A stretch of 64,000 nt of DNA from Apodemus sylvaticus. Lineage: Eukaryota > Chordata > Mammalia > Rodentia > Muridae. This document shows, in pieces, positions 12,743 to 23,290 of this stretch. The notes under the pieces were generated by a model. That model searched no databases. It saw only the letters and a program-made list of their open reading frames with translations, and had not been told where the DNA came from. Made by a program: the position numbers and the translations under genes. The stretch spans positions 14,037,588 to 14,101,587 of the forward strand of contig NC_067480.1 in NCBI RefSeq assembly GCF_947179515.1, in the 5' to 3' direction. Numbering within the stretch: position 1 is the stretch's first letter; each line of letters opens with the position of its first letter.

Positions 12743-12790
12743 ACAGTGGTAACACTTTATTGGTAAGAGACAGTGGTAACACTTTATTGA
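12743..12790. repeat. Tandem duplication of a 27-bp unit
   Basis: ACAGTGGTAACACTTTATTG occurs at 12743 and again at 12770, identical in both copies, in otherwise unique sequence. This is a recent short tandem duplication. Confidence 0.9.
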
Positions 12791-13108
12791 TGTACAACTG
12801 ACATTCTTAGGAGTTGCAAATTCATGGTAAACTTCCTGTTAATCTGTCTCTTCTATTATTTTACCTCCTCTAGTGAAGTTAATTCCTGATTACAAGGGAA
12901 TTTTAATAGGCATGAATCAGTGGGAAGTGTGCTTCTCAACTTTGCATTTTGGTTACTTTTAGTTTTCAGTGATTAGAGAAAGCCCATGAGACCTGGACCC
13001 TATATCAAGAACTATTGTCAGCTAAGGAATGCTCAGGGAAGACAAACATCTTCCCCAGGGAAGAATATATATATATTATATTATAATATAACATGTGTAT
13101 TCATTAAA

Positions 13109-13152
13109 CAGACACACACACTGACACAGACACATACACACATACACACACC
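13109..13152. repeat. (AC)n-rich imperfect microsatellite
   Basis: Interrupted CA repeats with ACAGAC and ACATAC variants. Confidence 0.85.
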
Positions 13153-15014
13153 AACAATAGATGAAAGAATGTTGTCAAATGATGAGTTTGAAAGACAGTG
13201 AGGAGAAATATATGAGAGGCTTTGAAGGAAAAAGTGAAAGAGAGGAATCAGGCATTTATATGATAATCTGAAAAAAGTAAAAGAAATAGAGAGAAAAGCT
13301 AAATAAGCCACAGGGTGTGAGTTAGCACTATTACTCCATCATCTCTGCTTTGATTCATACTTCTATATTCCTACATTGAGTTCCTTCTCTTCTATTCCTC
13401 AGTGAAGACTGAGACCTAATAGGTTTAAAATAAAATAAACACATATATCCTCCCTCCTTTGCCCAAAGGAAAGGACAGTAACTCTGGTAAGTTACCACTT
13501 GGAGGCCATGTTTCAGCAGCACAAGTTGGACTGGATAAGTGGTAAAACCAAAGAACAAAACGTTGGTTCGGTTCAGAGGTGTTGAATACAATAATATATA
13601 TTGTATGAAATACTTTAAAAACTAATAAAAATGAAATGAAAATAATGCCTGAAGCTGAAGAACCAGAACTCGATATATCTGGATACACAAGACATTTTCT
13701 ATTCATGTGACAATGAACATTATTGGATGGTCAAGTACACCTTGCTATGCTCCCAAGGGTAGCTTTGAACATGTTATTCCCATATACACATGGACTATTA
13801 CTTGAACAATTATTTTAAGGTAGCCATTTATTAAACAAAGTGAAACTGCTTATCCAACCACTAGTTAAGCTACTGTGAATATGTTTTTTGGGGGAAACAT
13901 CTGCTCCTTTATGTAATGTATTACAAAAGATAGTTTTAGATCCTAAGTAATGAATTTAGGTTCAAAAACAACTCGATGAGACCAGAACCACAAAATTGAA
14001 AGAGGTAAAGACCTTCTGTCAAAACCAATAGGACATGCTGTAGCTGTTCACTAAAATATTAGCTTTGTTGCAATGGTCACAGTAACCAAAATGAACAGAC
14101 TACTGACAAGTTTCCTTGGAAAGTTTATATATAGAAAAGACAAAATAATTTAACAGAAAGACATTTTTTTTTCAAATATTAATGTAAATCAGCGTCATCT
14201 GGCCACTGCACAGCATGTTTGTCACTCAAGTGAGGAAATTATATCCTATTCATGCTTTGTAAAAGAATAAAAAAATAAAAACAGATATTCTTGCTGGTTT
14301 AGGTTTTTGCATTGCTATGAATGTTGAAGGCATTGATTTGAATGTGCGATCACAAAATGGCATAAATCCATTCCGTGCATTTATTTGATTGATTGCACAT
14401 CACACATTCAAATAAACATGTACGGCATGATCTCAGATTCAGATAAACACACTGCATTTATTTAAATGTCTTCACATTCGTATTGGATTGAACATTCAAA
14501 TGCATTTAAATCAGTCTCAGAAGTGAGTCACTGATGCATTGTTAAAAGGTGAATATAATACTTGCTAATACTTGTCTGAATCTTACAGAATTCTGTGGCC
14601 TGTCTGTTTACTCAAGGCTATTCCCCAAGCAAAAGACCATGTCAACACTTGAGGTAAGTTTGGGAACAATGTGGCATGAGATATCTCAGTGGTAATATGT
14701 TTAAAATCAGTTTACTGAAAAGCAGCACATCTGTCACTTCTAAAGAATCCAAAATCTTTTTAAATTTCCCTCGGAGAGGCAGGTTGGATATTGCAATATG
14801 AGATTCAGTTTGTTTTTTTTTTTAGGGGATGAGTTTGCTTCCTTGCTTCTTAAAAACAAATATTCTTAACAAATTTAGGGAACAAGTACATGGAAGTTCT
14901 CCTTAACCACACTTAACCATGAGGGTAGGAGAATGATATCTCTCCTAGAGGGTTTTCTACATATAATTACATGATGAATCAGCAAATTTTTACAAATGAA
15001 ACCTAAATTTAAAT
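13153..15014. other. Unique-looking non-coding sequence
   Basis: No repeat or gene recognised. The sub-interval 14330-14545 has repeated TGCATTTA and CATTCAAAT words and a few CpGs (see findings). Confidence 0.45.
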
Positions 15015-15021
15015 ATATGAA

Positions 15022-15118
15022 TAGGCGGAGGGAAGAGGGCTTACGGGACTTTCGGGGAGTGGGAAGCCAGAAAAGGGGAAATAATTTGAAATGTAAATAT
15101 AAAATATATCAAATAAAA
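15022..15118 (+). mobile_element. Very short L1 3' end (about 100 bp)
   Basis: From GGCGGAGGGAAGAGGGCTTA through GGGACTTTCGGGGAGTGGGA to AATTTGAAATGTAAATATAA and CAAATAAAAAA, this is the last approximately 100 bp of the L1 3' UTR type at 10620-10896. It is an extreme 5' truncation. Confidence 0.85.
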
Positions 15119-15534
15119 AATAGTCCCACAAAAATATATAAAGCAGTGTTTTATTGTGCTTGTTTTCAATATCATAGGGAAATCTCAAACAACACATTTT
15201 TTATTTAGAGATCAGTATGGTAGATATGCCATAAAGTAAAGAAAATTTAAAGATATAAAATTTTATTTGCTGTCCCTGTGTTTAGTGGAAAAGGTATTCA
15301 AAATCTAAAAGGTCAAAATTCCAAATCTGAAATAGATGTGGTCCCAACTACTTTAGATAACATTCAACCTGTCTTTGCATAGGCAGGTTGGGAAATCTAC
15401 TTTCTGTTATTCTAGGCAGTAATTTTAAAAGACAGACTTATTGTACCTTTTTTTTTATTGAAAATAGCTTCTTTTGTACTCTTCCTTTGTCTACTCCTTA
15501 TGGTTTTCATTCTTTCTTTTTGTTCTAGAGGGTT

Positions 15535-15852
15535 CAGGTCTTGTGTTTTATAAAAATAAAGAGGGAAAGAATATGTTTGGTGGATGCTCAGTCAGGTATG
15601 GATGAAGGGATAGCTTCTTGGGCCCATGCTGAGGCATTCCTTCCCCATGAGGGACTAGCCAGAATGAGGAGAGATGAAGAAGGGGAAGAGGACACAGCAA
15701 GAGCAAGAAGAGAAGAGAGAGAAGAAGGGGCAAGCATCCCCTTTTATAGTGTGTCAGGCACACCTGACTATTGCCAGGTAACTGTGGGGTGGGACCTAGA
15801 CAAAATGCTAACATCAGGTGTGATGTTAACTTACTGGTAAGATATCTCTACA
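15535..15852 (-). mobile_element. LTR-like promoter fragment, unnamed ERV family
   Basis: Read on the minus strand it begins TGTAGAGATATCTTACC (TG at 15852). It carries CAGTTACCTGGCAATAG, then a TATA-like ACTATAAAAGGGG at about 15750, then a pyrimidine-rich CTTCTTCTCTCTC stretch, the layout of a retroviral LTR promoter and R start. The family resembles mouse ERV LTRs with the same TATA block, but I cannot name it. The plus-strand 99-codon frame at 15541-15840 and its minus counterpart are chance readings of this purine/pyrimidine block. Confidence 0.5.
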
Positions 15853-15915
15853 GTTTTTATCTTTTTTTTCACTACCCAGCTCATTCTTTATTATTATTAG
15901 TAGTAGTATTTATTC

Positions 15916-18900
15916 GATAAATTCTTTTTTTTATATTTTTATTTTCTATATTCTTTGTTTACATTCCAAATGATTTCCCCTTTCCCGGATCCCCCTCCCA
16001 ATATGTCCCATAAAACTTCTTTTCTCCATCCATTCTCCAATCACCTCCCTCCTTTTTCTCTGTCCTTATATTCCCCTCCAATGCTAGATCAATCCTTTCC
16101 AGGATCAGGTCCCTCTCCATACTTCTTCATGGGAGTCATTTATTATGCGATTTGTGCCTTGGGTATTCAGGACTTCTGGGCTAATAAATATCCACTTATC
16201 AGAGATTGCATTCCATGTATATTCTTTTGTGATTGGGTTACCTCACATAGGATGATATTTTCCAGATCAAACCATTTCCCTAAAAATTTTGTGAATTCAT
16301 TGTTTCTAATTGTTGAGTAGTATTCCATTGTGTAAATATACCACATTTTCTGTATCCATTCCTCCTTTGAGGGGCATCTGGGTTCTTTCAAGCTTCTGGT
16401 TATTATAAATAAGGCTGCTATGAACATAATGGAGCATGTGTCTTTATTGCATGCCGGGGAATCCTTTGGGTATATGCCCAGAAGAGGTATAGCAGGGTCC
16501 TCCGGAAGTGTCATGTCCAGTTTTCTGAGGAACCGCCAGACTGATTTCCAAGGTGGTTGTACCATCTTACAGCCCCACCAGCAGTGGAGGAGTGTTCCTC
16601 TTTCTCCACATCCTCACCAACACCTGCTGTCTCCTGAGTTTTTGACCTTAGCCATTCTGACTGGTGTAAGATGAAATCTCAGGGTTGTTTTGATCTGCAT
16701 TTCCCTGATGACTAATGATGTTGAGCACTTCTTAAGGTGCCTCTCGGCCATCCGAATTTCTTCAGGTGAAAATTCTTTCTTTAGATCTATACCCCATTTT
16801 TTAATAGGGTTATTTGGTTCCCTGGGGTCTATCTTCTTGAGTTCTTTGTATATATTGGATATTAGCCCTCTATCAGAAGTAGGGTTGGTGAATATACTTT
16901 CCCAATTTGATAGTTGCCGTTTTGTCCTTTTAACAGTGTCCTTTGCCTTACAGAAACTTTGTAATTTCATGAGGTCCCATTTGTCAATTCTTGATCTTAA
17001 AGCATAAGCTATTGGTGATTTGTTCAGGAACTTTTCCCCTGTGCCCATGTCCTCAAGGGTCCTCCCCAATATCTTTTCTATTAGATTCAGTGTGTCTGGT
17101 ATTACATGGAGGTCCTTGATCCACATGGAGTGAAGTTTAGTACATGGAGATAAGAATGGATCAATTCGCATTCTTCTGCATGCTGACCTCCAATTGATCC
17201 AGCACCATTTGTTGAAAAGGCTATCTTTTTTCCACTAGACGTTTTTGGCTCCTTTGTTGAAGATCAAGTGACCATAGGTGTGTGGATTCATTTCTGGATC
17301 TTCACTTCTATTCCATTGGTCCACTTGTCTGTCTCTGTGCCAATACCATGCAGTTTTTAACACTATTGCTCTGTAGTATTGCTCAAAGTCAGGGATACTG
17401 ATTCCCCCAGAATTTCTTTTGTTGTTGAGAATAGTTTTAGCTATCCTGGGTTTTTTGTTATTCCAGATGAATTTGAGAATTGCTTTTTCTAACTCTGTGA
17501 AGAACTGAGTTGGGATTTTGGTGGGGATTGCATTGAATCTGTAGATTGCTTTTGGAAAGATGGTCATTTTAACTATATTAATCCTGCCGATCCACGAACA
17601 TGGCAGATTTTTCCATTTTCTGAGGTCTTCGATTTCCTTCTTCAGAGACCTGAAGTTCTTGTCATATAGATCTTTCACTTGTTTGGTTAGAGTCACACCA
17701 AGATACTTTTTGTTGTTTGTGGCTATTGTGAAGGGTGTCATTTCCCTAACTTCTTTCTCAGCCTGCTTATCCTTTGAGTATAGGAAGGCAACTGATATGC
17801 TTGAGTTGATTTTATAACCAGCCACTTTGCTGAAGTTGTTTATCAGCTGTAGGAGTTCTCTGATGGAGGTTTTTGGGTCACTTAAGTAGACTATCATGTC
17901 ATCTGCAAATAGTGATAATTTGACTTCTTCCTTTCCAATTTGTATCCCCTTGACCTCCTTATGTTCTCTAATTGCTCTAGCTAGAACTTCAAGTACTATA
18001 TTGAAAAGATATGGAGAGAGAGGACAGCCTTGTCTAGCCCCTGATTTTAGTGGGATTGCTTCAAGTTTCTCTCAATTTAGTTTAATGTTGGCTACTGGTT
18101 TGCTGTATATTGCTTTAACGATGTTTAGTTATGGGCCTTGAATTCCTGTTCTTTCCAAGACTTTTAGCATGAAAGGATGCTGAATTTTGTCAAATGCTTT
18201 TTCTGCATCTAATGAGATGATCATATGTTTTTTTTTTTGAGTTTGTTTATGTAGTGGATAGCATTGATGGATTTCCTTATATTGAACCATCCCTGCATCC
18301 CTGGGATGAAGCCTACTTGATCGTGGTGGATGATCATTTTGATGTGTTCTTGATTCGGTTGGCAAAAATTTTATTAAGTATTTTTGCATCAATATTCATA
18401 AGAGAAATTGGCCTGAACTTCTCTTTCTTTGTTGGATCTTTGTGTGGTTTTGGTATCAGCGTAATTGTTGCTTCATAGAATGAGTTGGGTAGAGTTCCTT
18501 CTGTTTCTATTTTGTGGAATAGTTTGAAGAGTATTGGTGTTAGCTCTTCTATGAAGATCTGATAGAATTCTGCACTGAAGCCATCTGGTCCAGTGCTTTT
18601 TTTGGTTGGGAGACTTTCTATGACCCTTTTTATTTCTTCAGGTGTTATGGGACTGTTTAGTTGATCTATTTGATCCTGATTTAGTTTTGGTGTCAGATAT
18701 CTGTCCAGGAAACTGTCCATTTCCTCCAGATTCTCCAGTTGTGTTGAGTATAGGCTTTTGTAGTACGATCTAATTATTTTTTTAATTTCCTCAGTTTCTG
18801 TTGTTATATCTCCCTTTTCATTTCTAAGTTTGTTAATCTGGATACTGTCTTTGTTCCCTTTCGTTAGTCTGGCTAAGGGTTTATCTATCTTGTTGATTTT

Positions 18901-19029
18901 CTCAAAGAACCAGCTCCTGGTTTTGTTGATTCTTTGTATGGTTCTCTTTGTTTCTACTTTATTGATTTAGGCCCTGAGTTTGATGATTTCCTGCTTCTAT
19001 TCCTCCTGGGTGGAATAGCTTCTTCTCTC
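15916..19029 (-). mobile_element. 5'-truncated L1 (copy B), 3.1 kb
   Basis: The element is read from right to left. It starts inside ORF2 at about 19029, upstream of the reverse transcriptase domain. It continues through RT and the C-terminal region to about 16167, followed by a 3' UTR (about 15916-16166) with the terminal word CATTTGGAATGTAAACAAAG and an A/T-rich tail. This 3' end differs from the ATATATCGAATAAAA type at 10620, 19039 and 33868, so it is a different and apparently older murine L1 subfamily. The endonuclease domain, ORF1 and 5' UTR are absent. Its truncated 5' end touches the poly(A) end of the neighbouring L1 copy A. Confidence 0.92.
16167..19029 (-). pseudogene. L1 ORF2 pseudogene (reverse transcriptase to C-terminus)
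   Basis: Conceptual product: the C-terminal two thirds of the L1 endonuclease/reverse transcriptase. Frames at 18720-18334, 18392-18129, 17897-17235, 17171-16614 and 16565-16167 form consecutive pieces. The RT core is visible as 'STGPDGFSAEFYQ' and 'LIPKPHKDPTKKEKFRPISL' in the first piece, and the FADD catalytic motif is encoded at 17898-17909, just before the third piece. A frameshift separates the first two pieces around 18340-18390. The other pieces share one frame, interrupted by stop codons (for example near 18081, 17235 and 16614). The protein cannot be made, and the endonuclease part is missing. It is read as a relic of an autonomous retrotransposon; the plus-strand frames here are antisense shadows. 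Confidence 0.92.
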
Positions 19030-19177
19030 TTTTTTTTTGTATTCGATATATTTTTTATTTACATTTCAAATGATTTCCCCCTTTCTAGCCCCCCACTCCC
19101 GAAAGTCCTGTAAGCCCCCTTCTCTCCCCCTGTCCTCCCACCCACCCCTTCCCACTTCCCCATTCTGGTTTTGCCGG

Positions 19178-19733
19178 AGATTCTTTCTTCTATCTCTTGC
19201 ATTTTGTTGCTGATATTTGCATCTATGTCCCCTGATTTCTTCCCAAGGTTTTCTATCTCCCAAGTTGTCTCCCTTTGAGTTTTCTTAGTTGTTTCTACTT
19301 CTGATTTTAGATCCTGTATTGTTTTGCTTAGCTCCTTCACTTGCTTGTTTGTGCTTTCCTGTAATTCTTTAAGAGCTTTTTATGTTTCCTATTTCATGAC
19401 CTCAGCCTGTTGACCAAAGTTCTCCTGTATTTCTTTAAGTGATTTTTGCATTTCCTCCTTATTGGCTTTTGTATTCTCCTGAATTTCTTTCAATGATTTT
19501 TGTGTTTCCCTTGTAAGGGCTTCTAACTTTTGATCCATTTTCTCCTGAATTTCTTTAAGTATGTCCTTCATGTGTTCCTCTACCAGCATCACGACCAGTG
19601 ATTTTAAATCCAAATTTTGTTTTTCTGGTGTGATGGGGTATCCAGGACATGCTGTTAAAGGGGAATTAGGTTCAGATGCTGCCATATTGCCTTGATTTCT
19701 GTTAGTGACGTTTCTGTGTTTGCCTTTTGCCAT
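19178..19733 (-). pseudogene. L1 ORF1 pseudogene, N-terminal part
   Basis: The start codon at 19733 opens with the typical murine L1 ORF1 N-terminus (MAKGKHRNVTNRNQ). It is followed by heptad-like 'QKSLKEIQENTKANKEEMQ' repeats, the coiled coil that drives trimerisation of this RNA-binding chaperone. Two in-frame stops just after residue 114 (near 19390) break it. The same frame then continues with 'ELSKTIQDLKSEVETTKKTQ' to 'EIEERISG', where the sequence switches to 3' UTR. The RRM and C-terminal RNA-binding domains are absent, so the gene is dead twice over: by stops and by deletion. Confidence 0.9.
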
Positions 19734-19766
19734 CTAGTTCTCACTGGTATTAGTTGGTCTTGTCAA

Positions 19767-20040
19767 TGCTGGACTCACCAGTGCAAGCTGCCTCTTCCCA
19801 GGTGGCCTCTGGTGCACAGCTGACCTCCTGCACTGCCTGGAGACAGGGTGCTGTGGCCCAGGCTGTTCAGATCCCGAAGCAGACACCTGAAGGCTCCAGC
19901 AGGGGCCTGCTGGACTCACCAGAGCACACTGACTCCTCACAGCCGGCCTCCCGGGTGCCCCTCTGTCCTCTTGCAGGACCTTGAGATGTGGTATTGTTGC
20001 CCAGCCTGTTTTGGATCCTGAAGCAGAGATCTGTTGTTAT
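19767..20040 (-). promoter_or_regulatory. L1 5' UTR promoter with two tandem monomers
   Basis: TGCTGGACTCACCAG occurs at 19767 and again at 19908. CAGGCTGTTCAGATCC at 19859 is matched by CAGCCTGTTTTGGATCC at 20002. The period is therefore 141-143 bp, with one full and one nearly full unit. Tandem promoter monomers are the hallmark of murine L1 5' UTRs and drive transcription towards ORF1. The block is the most GC- and CpG-rich part of the window. Assignment to an A, F, Tf or Gf class needs alignment; two diverged units suggest an older F-like promoter. Confidence 0.75.
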
Positions 20041-20499
20041 CTATTAAGATCCAGGACAGCATGGAACTCTAATTTGCCCTAGAAAATATAGAGAAGTAAA
20101 GAATTAGTACATATAACCCACACTGTCAAAACATTTATGAAGAAAACTGTGTGGCTTTTATTAGGTCAGTATATTTGACATGATATACGCCTTTCTCTGT
20201 TACTTTTGGTTGTTTTATTGAAATATGCCCTCTTGCCAATTTGTCTCAAATTCTAACTGCTCACTGCTTGCTTTTATATATCAGGTATGAATGAAAAACA
20301 TTGTTTGTGAATACAGACTGAAGCAAATCTGGATAGATTTCTCATTCAAGAGAATATGTATGCAATTTTTTTGTGTTTGTGTGTTTAAAGTCAATTAAAC
20401 ATTACTGGTTTAATATTAAAAAACTTAAATGAAACAAGGAAACTTTGTATAAAAAATATGAAATTAAGTAATTAAATAGTAACGTTATTTGTTGAACTT

Positions 20500-20688
20500 T
20501 TACTTTTTGTTTTTTGGGTTTTTGTTTTGTTTTGTTTTATTGTTGTTTTTTCGAGACAGGGTTTCTCTGTATAGCCCTGGCTGTCCTGGAACTCACTCTA
20601 TAGACCAGGCTGGCCTCCAACTCCGAAATCTGCCTGCCTCTGCCTCTCAAAGTGCTGACACTAAAGGCATGCACCACCACTACCCAGC
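20500..20688 (-). mobile_element. B1 SINE (minus)
   Basis: The reverse complement of B1 is clear: a T-rich tail (20500-20550), then CGAGACAGGGTTTCTCTG, GGCTGTCCTGGAACTCACTC and GGCATGCACCACCACTACCC at the right end. B1 is 7SL-derived, about 150 bp and non-coding. ACTTTTA on both sides may be a remnant of the target duplication. Confidence 0.95.
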
Positions 20689-21559
20689 AGTACTTTTAGA
20701 TTTAAAACCTGAAATAGTGAGAATAAGCAGTAGTAGATAGCTTAAAAAATAAAAACTAGCTATGCTTCAGCATAAAACGTCTAAGAAATAAAATGAAAAT
20801 GAAAAATGAAAAAGTGAAAAACAAACAAACAAAACAACAAATAAACCCTTTTCTTTAATGTGCACAATTTCTAGTACAATAAATGAGTGTTGGACACATC
20901 ATAATAAAGAATCTTTTTTTGAGGTTAGCATTTGCTTATAAGCTGAATAGCATGAATTAATTTTCAGTAATAGAGGATGGCGTCATCAATCCACAAACAC
21001 CCTCACTATCAATAACTGTGACATAAAGGATTTCCCCCTATATACCCAAACACAAAGAACTTTAATAAACATCAGTGATTACTGTCAACATACACCTCAC
21101 CAGCATCTTTTGAAATAATGCAGAGAACTCACAAGTATTGAAACCTCAGCTAACTGGAGAGCCATGAAGCTGTCCAAAGAACAAATACAGGGGAGTTTGG
21201 GAATACATAATTTAGGATTGACTTGCTGCTCCTGAGGATCCAGAAAAAAAAAAGTGTTCTCTAATATGGCTCTTGATTGAAAACAACTGATTTTTTTTAA
21301 CTAATTAAGAGAAAATGTTATTTACTACAACTTAGAATTACAATTTCAAGAATAAATTCATAATTGATTATATTAGAATAAGGATTGTACAACATCATGA
21401 CAAAAATCAGTTAAAAACAAGTTTTCTATAAAATACATTCATATCAAGTGTATAATTTCAAGGAATATATAGTGCACAATCTACTTTTAATTTCAAGATT
21501 TTGGTGCATGTTCTATTATGACTAGAGGTCAACTTGAAAATAGTTTATAAAGAAGCAAT
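20689..21559. other. AT-rich non-coding sequence
   Basis: No recognised feature. Confidence 0.45.
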
Positions 21560-21880
21560 TTTGTATCCATTCTTCTGTCATGGGACATCTGGGCTGTTTC
21601 CAGCTTCTGTCTATCACAAACAAGGCCTCTATGAACATATATAGTAGAGGACTGCCAGGTCTGTGTTCATTCAGAGATGATGCACCTAATTCTCAAGAGA
21701 CTGGAGGTCCCAGGTTGTTTAGAAGTCAGGTTGGTTGAAGGGTGGGACATCCATGTGGAGACAGGGGAGTTGGGAGGAGGTACAGTGTGTGGAATTGTCA
21801 GAGGGTAGACAGGGGTAGGGGAAATAAAATATGGAGTGTAAAAAATAAATTAATTAATAATAATATATATATATATATGA
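21560..21880 (+). mobile_element. 5'-inverted L1 insertion
   Basis: The left arm (about 21560-21645) reads as the minus strand of the L1 ORF2 C-terminal region (TTTTGTATCCATTCTTCTGT onward), matching 16345-16430 and 34270-34350. The right arm (about 21646-21855) reads as plus-strand L1 3' UTR (AGAGGACTGCCAGGTCTG, then GGAAATAAAATATGGAGTGT) with an A/T-rich tail. It matches the 3' UTR at 55545-55862. Opposed arms of one element are the signature of twin priming during L1 integration. Confidence 0.8.
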
Positions 21881-23046
21881 AGCAATTTTAGACATCAAAA
21901 TAAAGTACTCTTTATGCCACATTGAATAGGAAAATGACATAGAATGCAGATTAAATAATAAATCAAAATAATGAATACTTTCACCTGGATAACTATAATA
22001 TTATGTTTTCTCTTGGCCATGTGGATTTAGTTTGTCTTAAATGTATTCTTAGACCTAGTTCACAGGGGAAGAGACAGGGATTGAAGGACTATCTGGCTCT
22101 AGATTCTACAGTAAGCACATCTGAGTCTCAATCCTCAGAAAGTCTTCCTTTTGCACGTGCATCGGTTGTTAACTTGGAAATGAATGCTAGAAGTTTGTTT
22201 TCTCCTGAGGATCCAGGGATAACCATGCTAACCAACAACCCCAAACTTGAGATGTTCAAACATCATGGTGTGTACAGTATCAGGACAACAGTTTTCTAAT
22301 ACAATTTCACTTGAAGTTGCTTCCTGGAATTATTCGTAGAGTCTGAAAATCATACATTTATGGTAAGTTACAGTTTCACCCACAAGGACTCAAGCATGAA
22401 GCTCTTATAGAGACTGCCACTGCCAGGTTTGAGCAATTTCTTTGACAGTAAGATTTTAAAGAACTTAGCAACCTAAACTTTTAAGAAGAAAACATGATAG
22501 ATAATATAGTCATGTGGAAAAGAAAGGAAATTTTGTTCTTAAAATTAGGTAGATATTATTGAAACAACTCACTAATGCTTTGTAGCTGAGAACAAGGAAT
22601 TTGTAGAGGGCAATACTGCCAAGGTTGTCATGAGTATACTCTGTGAACCCTCAAGAAAGCTGATAATCAAAAATGTTCCAAGCAATAAGTATGCTCTGAA
22701 GTGGAATATTAAATAAAAAAGACAGCCTAAAGAGCGTTATCAGAGTCTTCATGTCTCAAGTACCAGGGAGTCATTACTTTGACATGTGTTAATGGTTTGG
22801 TATCTCAATATTTCCTTGACTGGGGCTTTTAAGCTTTCTTTGCAGAGGAAGAAAAATTAGGAAGAAAAATTCTTACAGAGTATGAAAGTGCTATTGCTAC
22901 ATGTTCATCCCAGTGTCTTCCATTCTCCATTACATGACCAAGACAGGGCAATGGGCACATGTGCTGACATTGGTGGCCTTCCTCAGTCATCCCCTCTTCA
23001 TCTTCACTTCCCCCTCATTTTTGCCTTTTCCTGGGTCTCCTTACTG
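21881..23046. other. Unassigned; contains a 98-codon open frame
   Basis: No repeat recognised. The plus frame at 22003-22299 (98 codons, Ser-rich in the middle) is open but has no recognisable domain, signal peptide or splice context. A chance frame or repeat relic is the default view. Confidence 0.4.
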
Positions 23047-23053
23047 CTAGTAA

Positions 23054-23104
<51 letters not shown>

Positions 23105-23105
23105 A
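23047..23105. repeat. (TAG)n triplet microsatellite
   Basis: About 18 TAG/AGT triplets. In one frame it reads as poly-valine, which produces the 147-codon frame at 22882-23325; that frame is an artefact. Confidence 0.95.
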
Positions 23106-23154
23106 AATAATAGTAGTGTTGTCTTTTTTTGTTGTTCTTTTAGTTTATGTTGAA

Positions 23155-23290
23155 AAAGTGGTTCACTCTTTAGCCAAAGCTAGCCTAGAATTTACTGTGA
23201 AACACAACTTGATTGCAAACGGGATCCAACCCCCATGTCTTTGTCTCCCAAGAGATGTTACACATACAAACTACTCCATGTGGCATTTTA
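23155..23290 (-). mobile_element. Diverged B1/B4-type SINE (possible)
   Basis: The order 'TTCACTCTTTAGCCAAAGCT', 'AGCCTAGAATTTACTGTG', 'TTTGTCTCCCAAGAGATG' resembles an old minus-strand B1 or B4 body. Divergence is high, so the call is tentative. Confidence 0.4.

Larger units (their letters stand above)
19030..20040 (-). mobile_element. Internally deleted L1 (copy A): promoter, ORF1 start and 3' UTR
   Basis: Read right to left: two promoter monomers (about 20040-19767), a short leader, an ORF1 start at 19733, ORF1 sequence to about 19180, then directly an L1 3' UTR (about 19177-19039) of the ATATATCGAATA type and a run of nine T (19030-19038) as the tail. The rest of ORF1, the whole of ORF2 and the first part of the 3' UTR are missing. 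At the junction, ORF1-type AGAATCTCCGG meets 3'-UTR-type GGCAAAACCAGAATG. The overlap is a G/GG microhomology with no GT donor, so a deletion or template jump fits better than canonical splicing. The left end abuts copy B. Confidence 0.82.

Noticed and set aside
15548..15840. Frames of 99 and 88 codons on opposite strands
   Set aside because: Purine-rich versus pyrimidine-rich reading of an LTR-like promoter fragment; no recognisable protein.
16420..18478. Plus-strand frames of 74-105 codons (16420, 16690, 17560, 17896, 18254)
   Set aside because: They are antisense to the decayed L1 ORF2 on the minus strand.
19178..19180. Canonical splice junction joining L1 ORF1 to 3' UTR
   Set aside because: The expected ORF1 sequence at the break does not offer a GT donor, and the bases at the join are explained by a one- or two-base overlap.
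19754..19984. 76-codon plus frame and 68-codon minus frame in the L1 5' UTR
   Set aside because: They read through the non-coding promoter monomers. The minus frame precedes ORF1 but has no conserved counterpart that I can support.
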